From: Termitomyces sp. T153
Lineage: Eukaryota; Basidiomycota; Agaricomycetes; Agaricales; Lyophyllaceae
NCBI GenBank assembly: GCA_018296165.2
Contig: JACKQL020000006.1
Location: forward strand, 434,001 to 498,000
Direction of reading: 5' to 3'
DNA length: 64,000 nucleotides
Part shown: positions 1 through 13,975 of the stretch, in pieces
Layout of the letters: the number at the start of each line of letters is the position of its first letter
Position numbering within the stretch: position 1 is the first letter of the stretch
Made by a program: the position numbers and the translations under genes
Notes under the pieces: model-generated
The model's database searches: none
The model's input: the letters and a program-made list of their open reading frames with translations, nothing else
Told to the model about the DNA's origin: nothing

Positions 1-24
1 GAAGCAAAGAAATGGCAACTAACA

Positions 25-216
25 AGGAAAACATAAGCTCTATTTGTTTTCCCTCCCATTGCTCTGGGTGGATTATGTGGGGATTCAATGAATAAAGTTG
101 TGGATAATGAATCATTCACCAGGAAAACATAAAATCTGTCTGTTTTCCCTCCCATCGCTCTGAGTGAATTAAGTGGGGATGCAATCAGAGGGAAATAGTG
201 GATGAGTGCGGACACT
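25..216. repeat. two-copy direct repeat, period 96 bp
   Basis: A segment beginning AGGAAAACATAA at 25 recurs at 121 with the same internal order: a TGTTTTCCCTCCCAT block, then GCTCTG, then a GTGGGGAT block. The copies differ at scattered bases. I see no coding potential in it. Confidence 0.7.
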
Positions 217-1096
217 AGTGGAGTTCCTCGTGTCACTCGGTAAGAAATTTCATTCCAAGACTCCGAAGGGTAGTTCGAGAGGCAGTCGGTCCGACGAATC
301 CATTGAGAATGTCATTAGATGTCATAAACTCTAAAAACTTCAATTCCTCCTATAGTTGGACGATGTTCTTCAAAATTTCAATGAAGTGACACAAACAGTG
401 ATTGATCGTGAAAACAGAGTATGAACATATGCCTATAATGGGACAGACTGTGAGAAGTCTATACGGTGCACGACCAAACTATGTAGGATACGACGTAAGT
501 GTGGTTGGCTCAGAGTTGTAATCAGATGAAGGCGGATGACGTGAATGAATAGGTAGATATGAAGGAAGCGCAAGACGGGTAGAATGTATGTAGTCGATAA
601 ATGCCTTGGAGATAACAAGGAATGAGGAGCTCCAATGATAGACTTCTTCGTGAGCTGGCGCGTCTGGTTCGATGGAGATACATACATCGGACTGATTCAT
701 CCGCCCGGGTCATTAGTATTTGCGACTCACAATCACGAGTATGGTGATATCAACTTGAAGATTATCATTGTCCACCCATCTCCTTAGTTTCCGCTTCACA
801 CCAAAAGTATGGCACCAACACGACCCACACAACTATGTCTAACGACCCAAGAATCACGCTACAACGCCGAACGGCGCCATGCCTCACAACTGCAACACCA
901 TCATACAGGATTAGCGAGACAAGAACCGCATCAAATAAGAAAGGAAAAATATAGGAAACCAACATCGAATAAGGACGGATAGGGCGAGGTGATATAAGTA
1001 GCAAACAAAACCAGGACGAAGGAGAGGAAAGGGATAGGAGCTAGATGACAACGACGCGTAAAAACGTACGTAGTCCCTCGCATGTCTAATCCTATT
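217..1096. other. intergenic sequence downstream of the PP1 gene, no gene recognised
   Basis: Only short overlapping open frames occur here, on the minus strand, with no family signature and no convincing splice chain. The part next to 1097 is the 3' side of the PP1 gene. Confidence 0.5.
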
Positions 1097-2725
<1,629 letters not shown>

Positions 2726-3274
2726 TCCGTCTCCTTAGCAAGAGCTTCTTTCGCTGTCGTCTAGTGTTAGGTGTGGTTGTGCACGAGCGAATGCTGTCGC
2801 TGGAAGAGAAAGAAAAAGGTCAGAAGGAGGGAGGGAAGTGGAATGATGGAGGGCGGAAGGGGTGGGGGCGACCTGCACTAGCAGCGGGGGTGCGTGGGGG
2901 TCGTGCAGAACGGTGAGCAGAGTAGAAAGTATCGATGGTGGTGGGCAGTGTAGATAACGTCTTGTTGATCCCTTCCTGTGTCCAAAACCGGCAAACATCG
3001 GAGCGTGGGAACATCCTTTTCGCGCCACTGGTGAAATTTTCTGATATTAAGTATAGAGTTTGAAACGATTGTACATCTCTGAAATACATTATAGAACAAT
3101 GAAAATTAGTACGACAATGGAAGCAGTGTACCAACAGATCTAGCGAGAGTAGTAATGTTGTGTGGTGGCATTACATAAGTCAATAAGAAAGGGTATGGAA
3201 AAAAATACCGCACATATACCGCATCACATGTTCAACCCAAATGTAAGCGTAAGGTCGATATAAGGTGTCAAAAA
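2726..3274. promoter_or_regulatory. intergenic: upstream region of PP1 and 3' flank of the PH gene
   Basis: Both neighbouring genes are on the minus strand, so this 549-bp gap is the PP1 promoter and leader together with the 3' flank of the PH-domain gene. A G-rich run lies at about 2820-2900. I recognise no defined regulatory motif. The short open frames here have no family signature. Confidence 0.45.
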
Positions 3275-6200
3275 TTATAGAGGCACAACAATTTGTGCAG
3301 TTGCACTAGCCACAATATTATGTGTTGTGGCAGTAACGGCAGCAGACATTGATGTGCCTGACCCCGTGGTCGCTCCTGCACCAGTCCCTGTCGTCTGTCG
3401 AGGACGGCGCCGTCTACGCCTCGGGAACAGAGGGCCTTTGGGCATCAGCCTCTCGTCAAGGTCAAGGGCAATATTTGCCGAGGCCTGTAAAACCTGTAAC
3501 ATGAACACGTCAGCCGATGCTTGCACAGGGGACGGAGCACAAAGCTATATTAAAATCGAAAATTGAACCCACCTCAATCCAAGTAACGACATCCGCCACG
3601 TCCTTCGCCTGCAACAAAAACTGTTCTCCCTCAGCACGAACACGTATGACATTTTTCCGCTTGATGTAGTCATTCCCCAGTCCACTCTCCGCGTTCTGCA
3701 TCGTATACATGCGTAATAGATCTTTAGGATTATCTATCGCGTGCGCAGCAATAGACGGTGTCGGTGAATGGGCCGATGACACCGAAGGCGCATGTGAGTG
3801 TGCCAAAGAACTTCCTGGACGTCTGGAAGAGAACGAGCCTCTATCCACATCCCCGACGCTGCTCCCAGCAGCCCCCGAGTTATACAACAACAAAGGGTTC
3901 CAATTCTCATGCACGTTTAAATGCGCGACATCACCGTTCACACGACCGTGCGACCGGGACCGGCTATGCGATGACGGTTTGAGCAGACTGCTGACGGCAA
4001 GATTTAGTCTCGACCGGTTCGCTTGCGGCTGCGCGTTCCCATAGATTGACGACTGTCCGGGAATGAATGGATGTTCACCCGTAAGCCGGGGTTGTGTTCT
4101 CTCTGGTGTTATAGGCGTGATCGGTGTCGGAGGCGGTCGAAGCTCTAATTCTGTTCGCCCAGCCGGGTCAAAACCCTCTCCGTAAAGCTTCGATATCCGC
4201 TCCCTAGTACCGACCTCGTCGCCCTTTTTATGTTGGACGGCTGGCGCCGCGGGCGTGCTGACGTCTCCCACCCCGACTTTACGCTCCCACCATTCTCCGA
4301 ACATGCCCTTCCCGGTATGCTCTCGAGGGGCTTTGTACACTTTCAATGCTGTGCCCTCCAACACGCATACCACCCTCCGCCACTTTCGATCCCTCGCTTG
4401 CACACCCGCGCTGATGAATTCCATTTTCCTAGAAAGGATGGCACGCATGTACAACGCATTGCTGTAAGGTGGGAGTCGTTCGCGTCCTTCGTCGTCCCTA
4501 GGCTCGATTGACGGACCCGCTTGGTCGTACAAACGGAACGGCGTGATGTTATCCAGATGTGAGGATGAGAGAGGCGGGAAAGCGGGGTAAGGCGGTGGAT
4601 TAGACGCTTCAATAAACATGGGCAAGGAGCGCCGTTTCCGAATAACAGATTCGTACGGCGGAGCCCTGCTAAAACGTTTGTTCAAGTCCTGCCTGGGCGT
4701 AGCCAACCCCGACGGCGTTGCCTCCCCATTCGGATTCGAAGTCTCACCCGCTCCCCTCTCCGGCCTAGTCTCCTCCCTCTCGCCTTCCTCCACTCTCTTC
4801 CGCCGCTCCTGGCCCACAGCCAGCTGAGTATCAATCCTAAGCTTGGGGGCCATCAGTATCATCTCCCTACCACCGTCCCCCTCAACCTGAGTCAACTGAC
4901 TCTTCCTTCTCTCCATCTTCCTCTCTTCCTCGTCTCGCACGATCTCATTCACCTTCTCCCTCCGCTCCGCCGCTCCCAGATCATGCAAGCTCCTTGACGC
5001 GCGCTTGGACGCATATATCCCACTCCCACTTAACCCCAAACTCAAGCCGACGCTGGTGCCAGTGCCGGGTGGGGGCCCGCCTAATGATGCGGAGGCTTGG
5101 ATGGCCACTGGTCCTTGGGGTTTAGCGGTGTCTATCTCTTCGTCCCACGCTTTTTCTTTGCCTTTCCCTTTACCTATCCTACCGCCTAATATGTCAGGAC
5201 CCGTACGCAGCTTCAATGAGTCCCTCCGTAAAGGCAGCGGTTTCGAGACATCGAAGTAACCCCCGATCTTGATTTTCCCAATTGTAGGTGTCTTCCCGCC
5301 CTCTTCTGCATAATCCCGGTCATCATCCTCAGGTCTTGCGCCGGCTTTACCTGACCAGCTTTGGGGAACTATGACCTCTGAGGGCGGAGGAGAGGGTTCT
5401 CGATCAAGGAATGAAAGATCGAGGTCAAGGCGAGACATGTCCGGCCCGGGCAGGGAGAGAAAGTTGGATGACGAAGAGCCTGCTCCGTGGGTGAATGAAG
5501 TGGAGACGGAGGTCTCGAGCGAGATGGAGTGGGAGAGGGTTGAGTGGTTGTATGATGAAGAACGGGAATGGGTTTTCCTTCCCCCGCCCAGGGAGGTGTT
5601 GAATGAAGATGAAGTGGTGGTGATGCTTAGATCTGCTGTACTGCCGTTGGAGCTTGGGGGGCGGTATTCATCTCCATCGCCATCTTCATCTTCGTGGTCG
5701 TGGTCAATAAAGGCCGTAACTCGACTACTGCTGCGACTCATCCTCCCCTCCTCATCCTCATCCATATCATCCTCCACCTCATCGGGGTCCCTGCTTCCAC
5801 CATCATGACTGAGCTGCGGGACATCCTTGAGACAAAAGCGCTGAGGTGTAGAAGTCAGAGGGGAGGAAGGAGGGAGCGTGGGGAGGTTGAGAAGCGGGAG
5901 TGGAGGGGGGCGAAGGAAAGAGGTACCTGAGAGGCGGAAGGAGAGACGGTAAGAATGGGGCGCCGTTTCGCTGCGTTGAAGGATGGGAGGTGGTGGGGAA
6001 GTAGGTATAGCGGAGGCCGAGGCGGTGGTAGTGATGCGTGCAGGGATGTGTGTGAGGGGAGAGGCCGATGGTTTGGTCATGCTTGTAGAGGCGGGGGTGG
6101 TGTTTGTGGTTGCATCGGTGGAGGTAGGGATGGAGGCGATTGTGTAGTAGGATGGTGTAGATGCGGCGAACGAGGACGTGGGTGGTGATAGTGTGGCTAT

Positions 6201-7082
6201 TTTTGACCGTATCGGGAAGATTTTAGGTAATGGAGGGGGTGGACTTGGCGGTATATTCCAATCATGTTGTCCGTCGGCGTGTGGTGTCAGCGGGTCTCCG
6301 GGTCTTCGTTTGGAATGTGATTCCTGTAATTGTAGACGCGATGGCTTGCGAGTGAAAAATCGAGCAGGGGAGAAATTCGTGTCTATCTTTGTGGGCTTAG
6401 GTCGCTTCGCGCCCGGTGAAGAGGCCGGAATCTCTGCTGGCGAATCAAATGCGTCGGAGATAATAGTAGACGGGCTCGTATGGTAATGTTTCGAGAGGTG
6501 AGAGGGTGAGGCTGTAGTATTTTGTAAGTTGTTTGTGGATTTTTTCCTGCTGATGGCGTCATGCAGATTTTGACGCGACACTTTGCGCGTGAAGAACTGG
6601 GTAGGGGAGAAAGTCGAGGGCGTCTCGCTTTTGCTTTGCTTAGGACTTGTCATAGTTTGTGAGGGGCCACGCGGTAGGGTCGCCGACTGTCCCGTGGAGT
6701 TCGTGGATGATGAGAGCGTTGGTCCCACCGCATCTGATCTGGACATCGAGGGGCGATGATGGTTAAGAGTGGGAATATCGGTTGCGGGCCGAATCAGTCG
6801 TGGAGGTCGTACGTGTGGTTTTTGGTTGTCGTTGTTCCACATAAAAGGTTCTTCTTGGACAAATGACAATTGAAGCTCATCTATGGCTTGAGGAGTCGTC
6901 GCAGCCGCGGCAGCGAGAGTCTCAGGTATTGGATGAGCGGTATCGTTTCCACTACGTTTACGTTGGTCAATTGGGCCTCGAAACATGCTTCCCGAGGGCG
7001 ATGCAGATTGAGTGGGCGAGTCCTGTTCATATCCTGGCTCGTAAGGTTTTATTAGGGTGCTATTGAGCACTGGATGGGACAT
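3275..7082 (-). CDS. large PH-domain protein, Skg3/Caf120-like
   Basis: Two exons, 7082-3573 and 3493-3275, joined by a 79-bp intron, encode about 1242 residues. Residues 1 to about 850 are low complexity, rich in Ser, Pro and Thr, with SH3-ligand-like proline runs and acidic stretches. A pleckstrin-homology domain begins near residue 880 ([10 protein letters not shown], then [19 protein letters not shown]). It is interrupted by a roughly 200-residue Ser-rich insertion and resumes at [32 protein letters not shown] and VADVVTWIE. The second exon continues [15 protein letters not shown] and ends in a six-arginine run. The join TGG-ATT-GAG to GTT-TTA-CAG restores this conserved segment. If the intron were retained, the protein would lose the basic tail. 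PH domains of this type bind phosphoinositides at the cell cortex. The precise role is inferred only from family resemblance. Most other open frames across this span are antisense shadows of this GC-rich gene. Confidence 0.85.
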
Positions 7083-8200
7083 ATATGGCTTGATACCGCT
7101 GATAGACGGTAGAAATGCAGCCCGGCTAGGGTAAGGATCGCTATCATCCTTCGTTGTTGGTACTGGCTTCCGACTTGGATGGAATCGTAGACGCCCTGTT
7201 ATCTTCTGTAGAACTCTGGTCGCACGAGACTACTTTGGCATTAGCTGTACAGTTCATGTGACAAGACGGTGCTACACACTGGGAGGGCAGTGCCTCCAGG
7301 ATGAGCCTGCAGAACCGACTGAGAGCGCGAATAAGAGTCCATGTTGGACGAGCTTAGGCTAAAAGAGATGTTGACAACTGCAAGTGGGGCGTTTGCACGC
7401 GGTAAATAGACATAAAAAGAGATACTTCAACGCGATCACTAGTGCGAATCCGAAGCTTATTGCCGGACTCCAGTCAGTCTCAAGAGACGGAGAAGAAATG
7501 TGTTTCACTGAGAAACAATAAAGAGAGACTTTCCCTGTGTTCTAAGTATAAACTAATGCCGGACTCGGATCACTTCTCCTGGTCCATACTTTTCTCACCG
7601 CATCACACAAGGTTGGGAGTCACGTCTTGAGACTTCTACTTGGATGAAACTTCTACTTGAACCCTACGCAACGCTGCCAACGTCTATGAAAGTTATCATG
7701 ACCTGTAGGCCTCCTGGCAAATTTCTCGCACATATACTTAATTTGCGCGCGTGTGATCCATGATCCATCACGGTGTCAGACATCTTGCGATACCTTCGCA
7801 GCCTTTTGATGTAAAATCTCCCATGAACTGCTTTGAGACCAAAACTTTATCGGTTTTGTGTGGAGCTGTTTTCCTCATCTTTGTGCTCAAAATCATTCAT
7901 AATTGTGACACAGGATTCGACTTTGTTGTGAATTGCAAAGAACATTTCGCCGCATCTTTTTGGTCACTGTGGATTTTGATCTATTCCGAGAATTGGCCAA
8001 AAATAGGCATAATTATATGGATAATGTGAAAGCTACAAAGTTCAACGTTGCTCTCAGGCCGCCCAGCCCAGCCCGATTAGTGCCGTGTTGGATCTCAAAC
8101 TATTCTACTAGATCAGGGCTTGCTGTATGTTGCATACGTATCCCAGATCAAGGCTGTGTTTGTCCCAGATTAACTTGACAGTCTCCTTTTTCGAGGACTA
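7083..8200. other. upstream region of the PH gene and left edge of the first repeat island
   Basis: No gene is recognised. CpG is still present at ordinary frequency up to about 8.2 kb, after which it almost disappears. That change marks the junction between gene-bearing DNA and the repeat island. Short open frames on the plus strand show no family signature. Confidence 0.5.
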
Positions 8201-8370
8201 TCCTCATTCTGATTCAAAAACCCCTGACACTGTTCCATTGCCTTTCTCCACTTTTTGTTCTCCTGCAAGAACTGAAGGAGGAAGGCTCAAAACCTGTAAT
8301 GGTTCAGTGGCTGATGACTATACAAGAGATCAATTGTCCTTTTATAGGCATACTTCTAAACTGCTAGCCA

Positions 8371-8395
8371 AGCTAGGTTCCAGAGAACCTAGTTT
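8371..8395. repeat. short palindrome
   Basis: CTAGGTTC, four bases, then GAACCTAG forms a perfect 8-bp inverted repeat. It lies in a stretch with many CACTAG and CTAGTG words (about 8330-8580). The function is unknown. Confidence 0.5.
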
Positions 8396-8778
8396 AGCAC
8401 AAGTGACACTAAGTCACTAGTGCAAGGTCAGTGGAAAAATGTAGTGAGAAGGGGGAACTCTGCAGGTAAAACTCAACTAGAGTGACTACAAGCTCACCAG
8501 ATAAAGGTCACTAGTGGAGCAGAACTAGATTGATACTAGAGATAGATAGCAAACTGAAACTAGTCATAGGTGCTAGTGCTAAACAAAGACTTGACAAAAT
8601 AGTACCTGAAGGTGGTACTAGCAAAACAAAACAATGAGAATGCTAACTTGTTAGAGAGAGCACTAGAGCAAAAGAAGGAACTTTAGAGTCATAAGACTTA
8701 GACCTGAAGTCTGGAGCTAACAACAAGGTACAATTCTTCAATGGTCACTGCTGGCACTGGAACCTGTTTCCATTGGGA

Positions 8779-8915
8779 AAGTGGAAAAAGAAACCTGTCA
8801 TATCATTTCTTTGACAGAATTTTCCTTTGTAAAAAGGCTTTTCCCATTGTTTAGAACCTTGTTCCATTGGAAATGCCCTGTTTGGAAATGACATAACAGG
8901 TTTCTTTTTCAGTAT
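8779..8915. repeat. imperfect inverted repeat, possible foldback element
   Basis: The left arm, about 8782-8808, contains AAAAAGAAACCTGT and ATCATTTC. The right arm, about 8885-8912, contains GAAATGA and ACAGGTTTCTTTTT, the reverse complement with small gaps. The two arms are separated by about 75 bp. The ACAGGTTTC-type word resembles the hairpin near 62.75 kb. Confidence 0.6.
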
Positions 8916-9435
8916 TTCCTTAGGAAACATTATTGGCTGCCAGCAGTAGGTTGTACAGAAAACAGGGCAGGTTTTATAGCAAGTCAACTGGTCACTAGCA
9001 ACCCAGGCAAGTCAAGAAGAATGGCATGTGAAAGTAAGTAACCCAAAATATAGCTAAAGTAAACACCTGGAATGACAGTCAGTATGCTGGTTACTATGGT
9101 GCCATGTAGTAAGTAAATGGACCTAAATCAAGTAACAAGAAAGCCATGCCAATAATACCCAGAAAAGAAATATAATTGGCAACTTTACTAAGAGGTTACT
9201 AGAGGTTGCTAGTTGTTATAAAGGAAAAGTTGTCCCCTGGGCTGAGAGTCTAGACCCACATGTGACAAAGTCACATGACCTTCATGTTGCATAGAAGCTC
9301 AAAAATCTGGAAGTTTCCAAAAACATAGGAAATAACAGAAATCAGTGCTTGTAACAATATGGTCTTATCACCACTCATATAAGCTATGGTCCATGCCTTT
9401 CTCTTGCTAAGTCCTACATCTAATATCACTTTGTG

Positions 9436-9660
9436 CATTTAAGTCCTTGTATTTTGTCAACTCCATGCTGAGATTCAGACCCAACCTTACTTTGTTCAGT
9501 TATTTTGTTGTCTCAATGCTGAGATCCAGACCCAACCTTACTTTGTTTGATCATCTTGTTGACTCAATGCTGAGATCCAGACCCAACCTCACTTTTTTCA
9601 GTTATTTTGTTAACTCAATGCCCCTTGTATTTTGTCAACTCATGTTTTGTTAAGACCCAG
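9436..9660. repeat. tandem repeat array A, about 57-60 bp unit
   Basis: About four degenerate units each contain CAGACCCAACCT, then ACTTTGTT, then a TTTTGTT-ACTCAATGCTGAGA segment. The preceding flank (GGTCCATGCCTTT at about 9390, with CTTGCTAAGTCC) also precedes the second array near 10620, so the whole module seems to have been duplicated. A further degenerate unit lies at about 9970-10015. Confidence 0.8.
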
Positions 9661-10615
9661 ACCTATTCTGACTTTGTTTATTTGGGTTTTTGATTTTCTT
9701 TTGTAAGAGTTCCACACTGATATCATCAAGATTGTCACAGAAATGGAGCTTTTCCACTTATTCTATCTTACCATTCCAACCTAGGTCTTTCTTTTTTCAA
9801 TTGATGTGCTTATAGTCCTGTCATTGTTTATATCAGCAGACATAAGTCTTTACTATCATTTCAACTATATTTTCTTCAGTCAAACAAAGCTTTTAACTTC
9901 ATTCTTTCAGGAAGTAACATGAGAAGTGGTGATCATGTCCTAATAATCCCCTCTGTTACATCTTTGATGGTCTAGACTCAATGATTAAATCCAGACCCAA
10001 CCTCACATCATTTGGTTAGGCCTTCAATATTCTGACTCTTCCAAGTGATTTCTCATGAAATAGATGATTCTATGTCTTATATACTTGAAAAGTTAAAATC
10101 ATTGAGGAATCAAAATCTCCTCCACCTTCTGTCCACTTTTTTTCTCATTGACTCTATCTATTTTACATATGCTTTCTGTGATTATTCTTTCTGCCTTCTC
10201 AAGCTGGTTCCATTCCAGAAAATCCATCATCCTTTTTCAGAGGATGTAGTGATGTAGTCAAATATCCTTTTCAAAATCTACTCAAATGTCTTTGTCACAA
10301 ATGCACCTCTGAGAAAAATGATAGCAATGGGTCATGATCAATTGTGTTGTCCTACTTCTCAAAACCTATTTGAGCTCTATTTATAAGGGAATATTATACA
10401 GGTGGCCATATCAATCCATGCTCACACAGGTTGGAACATGTTGTGCATGTCTATTCAGTGTCCAGGATGGAGCTGAAATTTTAAGCCAGCCAAGTTATGT
10501 AATTTTACTTAAGTATTACATAAGGATTGATGGGACCCAGTTTGTGAAGGATTCTGGTTGTTGCATTATATAGCACAGCCACTTTCCCAGAAGTTGTCAT
10601 ATAATATATAGATAA
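9661..10615. other. spacer between tandem arrays, no gene recognised
   Basis: AT-rich, CpG-free sequence with only short open frames. One isolated degenerate array unit is visible at about 9970-10015. I see no motif of a known family. Confidence 0.4.
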
Positions 10616-10651
10616 GTTATGGTCCATGCCTTTGGCATGGGCCTGTAGCTC

Positions 10652-10951
10652 TTGCTAAGTCCCAGACCCAATCTCACTTTGTTTGATTAGGTCTTTGTAT
10701 CTGTTGATTCAATGCTAAGTCCCAGACCCAACCTCACTTTGTTTGGTTAGGTCTTTGTATTTGATGATTCAATGCTAAATCCCAGACCCAACCTCACTTT
10801 GTTCAGTCAGGTCTTTGTATTTGATGATTCAATGCTAAGTCCCAGACCCAACCTCACTTTGTTTGGTTAGGTCTTTGTATTTGTTATTTCAATGCTAAGA
10901 TCCAGACCCAACCTCACTTTGTTCAGTTAGGTCTTTGTATTTTGTTGACTC
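10652..10951. repeat. tandem repeat array B, exact 60-bp unit, five copies
   Basis: The consensus begins TGCTAAGTCCCAGACCCAAC, continues CTCACTTTGTTTGGTTAGGT and ends CTTTGTATTTGATGATTCAA. Five consecutive units are in register at exactly 60-bp spacing and differ only at scattered positions. There is no unique spacer between units, so this is a minisatellite, not a CRISPR array. Confidence 0.92.
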
Positions 10952-13900
10952 AGTGTTGCTTTTCTCTTACAATTTAAAATGTATTGAGATTTTATGTATA
11001 AACCAATTATGTATCTATATTACATTATCAACCACATAGAGACATACATATGTAGTGTCATATAATACAGCAGAGCACACTTTGTGTGGTATTACATGTC
11101 ACTGGCAGAGTCCACTACACCATAGCAGAATCTCCATAATGTAGCATATTATACAGGTGCTGTGGAGGCCATACACTGTGTGATATGATACATATCCAGT
11201 AGAGTCCTTTGACCAGGATCTGTAGCTGCTAATATGACCAGGTCCATTGCAATTACCTTTTGCAGTGACTGACCTGTTGCAGCTGCTGAACACTACAATC
11301 TGCTGGTGTCAGCAGACTGGCTGTGGGTCTGCAAGCAGCTATTTCTCATGACCAGCCACTGTCACTTGTGACAAAATCTGCCCTCAAGAATGTATCTGCC
11401 CACCACCAGCCAAAAGCTGCTGAAAAGACTGGGTGTGGCCAAAGCCAATATCATCATTGGCTATAAGCCACTTAAATGGACACATTTGGCTCAGACTCTC
11501 TCCTGGAAATATGGGAAAAGTGATATGAAGATCTATTTTGACTCCAGAATTAACAATAAAAGAATAGAAACACAGTGTCAATCATCTTTGGCAGCCATCA
11601 AAATGTCATCAAAGCATCAAATTCTTTGGAAGCTGCAACCTTCTTCAGTAGCCATACTTCTTTTGGACAGTACATGTAAATCAACAGAGGCACATGACCC
11701 TATTTTTGAAATTTTTGACTTTCAAATCCTCTTTTGCTCAGCATTATACTCTGTTTGGTCTCTGCTTTCAGAAGAGACTTGCCTGATCTCCAGGGTAGGG
11801 CCAAATGATTGGTGAGCAATCCTACTTGTAGGATAATATGCAACACTCACAGATGGTGTTCAAGAAATCTTTGTGGAAGCAAATTCCTAGGCCAAGGACA
11901 AACAACTTCTTCTGGAGGCTAGGAAAAGCTTTTCCAACAAGGCCCTCCAAATTCTATCAAGCAAGTTGTCAGATGTGAAGGCAATTGAGAAGTTGAAATA
12001 AAAGGCACAAGTGTATTGCAAGGAGTCACAGGAGAAGGAGAAGGAAATCCAGGAGGTCAACAAGGGCCAGGCAGCAGCAGGAGTAGCAGGTCCATATCCA
12101 ACATCAGATATGTTACCTTCAGAAATTTTCAAACAGATTTCAGCAATTGATCTGCCAATGCTGGCAGCAACCCCAGTTTTACCAGCAGGTCTGTTGTCTC
12201 CAGTGAGTCCCTCATTGAAACCTGGTAGAGTATTGGCATCAGGTCCATTGTCTTTAGTAGAGCCAGCACCAGGCCAGCCCCAGCTGATCAGAAAGGCTAG
12301 CAAACCACAGATTCCTCAATGAGAACAGAGGAAATACACTGCCCAAACTCCCCTCATAGTCTTCCTCCACCCATCCATTCTGAGTATGAATCAGTTGCTT
12401 CAAATAACAAGACAATGAGAATGACAAGAATGATAACAACAATCATTCCAATGACAAGGGATGCCAGTAGGGTGAGATCACACTGTCAATGAGGCTAGAA
12501 AAGTATCTCATGATGGCACCTCCATGTGCAGGGGTGCAGCTCCACCCCTCTTGCCAATACTATCAAAAGAAGGGGCTGCAGTATGTCAAGACAAAGGAAG
12601 GAACCTTATGCAATTTCTGCTAGCTTGTCCTCAAGAGAAACTGCAGCCTCATAAGAGATCACAAGGAAAAGGTCCAAAGGAACAAGGGCAAGAAGGGAAA
12701 GAAAGAGAAAAGGCAGAGAAAACTATATGGTAAGTGCCAATTTTCTCCACTGAAATAATTTACTAACAACAGACAGAACCAACAACACTAGTTGCTGAGC
12801 CATTGACAATCCACCTGGCAGATATACCAGTGGCCAGTGAAAAGGGAAGGAGAAAGGAACAGGTAGATCCACCAGTGGCCAGCAGAAAAAGGAAAAGGAA
12901 GGACTGAGCAGACCTGCTGATGACCAGCAGAAAGGGCAAGAGCAAGCAGCAGGCAGATCTTACTGAATCCATTAAGGCCATCCTGACACAAGCTATAGTG
13001 GGGTTGTGTTCCACTGACCATAGGATTTCAGCTTGACTGGGTGAGTCCTTACTAGGCAGACATGATGTCCTGCACTTATAACTTAGTATCCTGGAGAGGT
13101 CCAGACTTAAGATACTTGCAAGGAGAAGCCAGAGGAGATGGTCCAAGCAAGTCTGAGGTGGTCCAGAGAAGTCTAAGACAAGGTACAAAGAAGAGTTGAG
13201 CTGGAGAAAAGACTCAGGTACAAGTCTGGAGGCAAATATACAGATTGTGAGGCAAGCAGAGGCTACATGAGTGATGAGAGTGGGGCCAGAGATTGATGGA
13301 GGATCAGTTAGAGTTGATGGGTTCTGAGGCCAAGCATAGGGCAAGGTCCATAGTTAATTATGAATGTTCAAGGGTTGTAACATATACATGGAGTTTGTGA
13401 CAGCCTTAGAGTTGAAAGGAACTTAGGCAATGGTAAAGAAAACAGAAACAGGCAAAACAAGATGGAGCTAAGACAAGACAGAGATGAGAAAGAGATAGAT
13501 TGACAAGACACAAGACTAGAGACAGAAACAGAGATGAAATATGACAAGAAACAAGTAACTACAGGTAACCAAGTAAAGTAATATCAAGACTAGTGCAACA
13601 GATGCTACTTTATAACTTATATACTAACTACTAGAACACCTCTGGGGATAGCAGGTCTGGTGGTGGGGCTCATCAGGGCTGTGTGGAGTTGATGGGTGTT
13701 GGTTATGATCAGTTGGCATGCTGCAGTGATACACTGATGGAATGTGATGGAGATGTGGGCCATCTCAGAGTCATTGTGATGTTCCAGACTTGGTCAAGTA
13801 AGCCATGGTGACAAGTCAGTGATGTATGCCAGAATCAGAAACAGTGTTGGGGGGTTCCAGGGGCTCAGGAGGGGAAGGGGAAGTGTTGGGCCTGCAAGGA

Positions 13901-13970
13901 ATGTATTGGGATTTGCCAGGGGGCCATTAGGGTTTGCTGGAGAAGCATCAGAGTTAGCTGGGGCAGGTGC
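10952..13970. other. decayed repeat sequence, no recognisable family
   Basis: Plus-strand open frames at 11390-11815 and 12011-12322 and purine-rich sequence at 12520-13560 look like decayed coding or repeat DNA, but I could not match them to a family. The Lys/Glu-rich and Gln-rich wording in 12011-12733 may be low-complexity coding sequence from an unidentified element. There is almost no CpG. Confidence 0.3.
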
Positions 13971-13975
13971 TGTGA

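Noticed and set aside
3709..6486. Plus-strand open frames opposite the PH gene
   Set aside because: They are antisense shadows of a long, GC-rich, Ser/Pro-rich coding region and show no domain or conserved wording.
10652..10951. Regular 60-bp repeats as a possible CRISPR array
   Set aside because: The whole 60-bp period repeats with no unique spacers, and the genome is eukaryotic. It is a minisatellite.
12763..13344. 193-codon minus-strand frame as a membrane protein
   Set aside because: Its hydrophobic, Leu/Ser-rich wording is the complement of purine-rich repeat DNA in a CpG-depleted island. No family signature.
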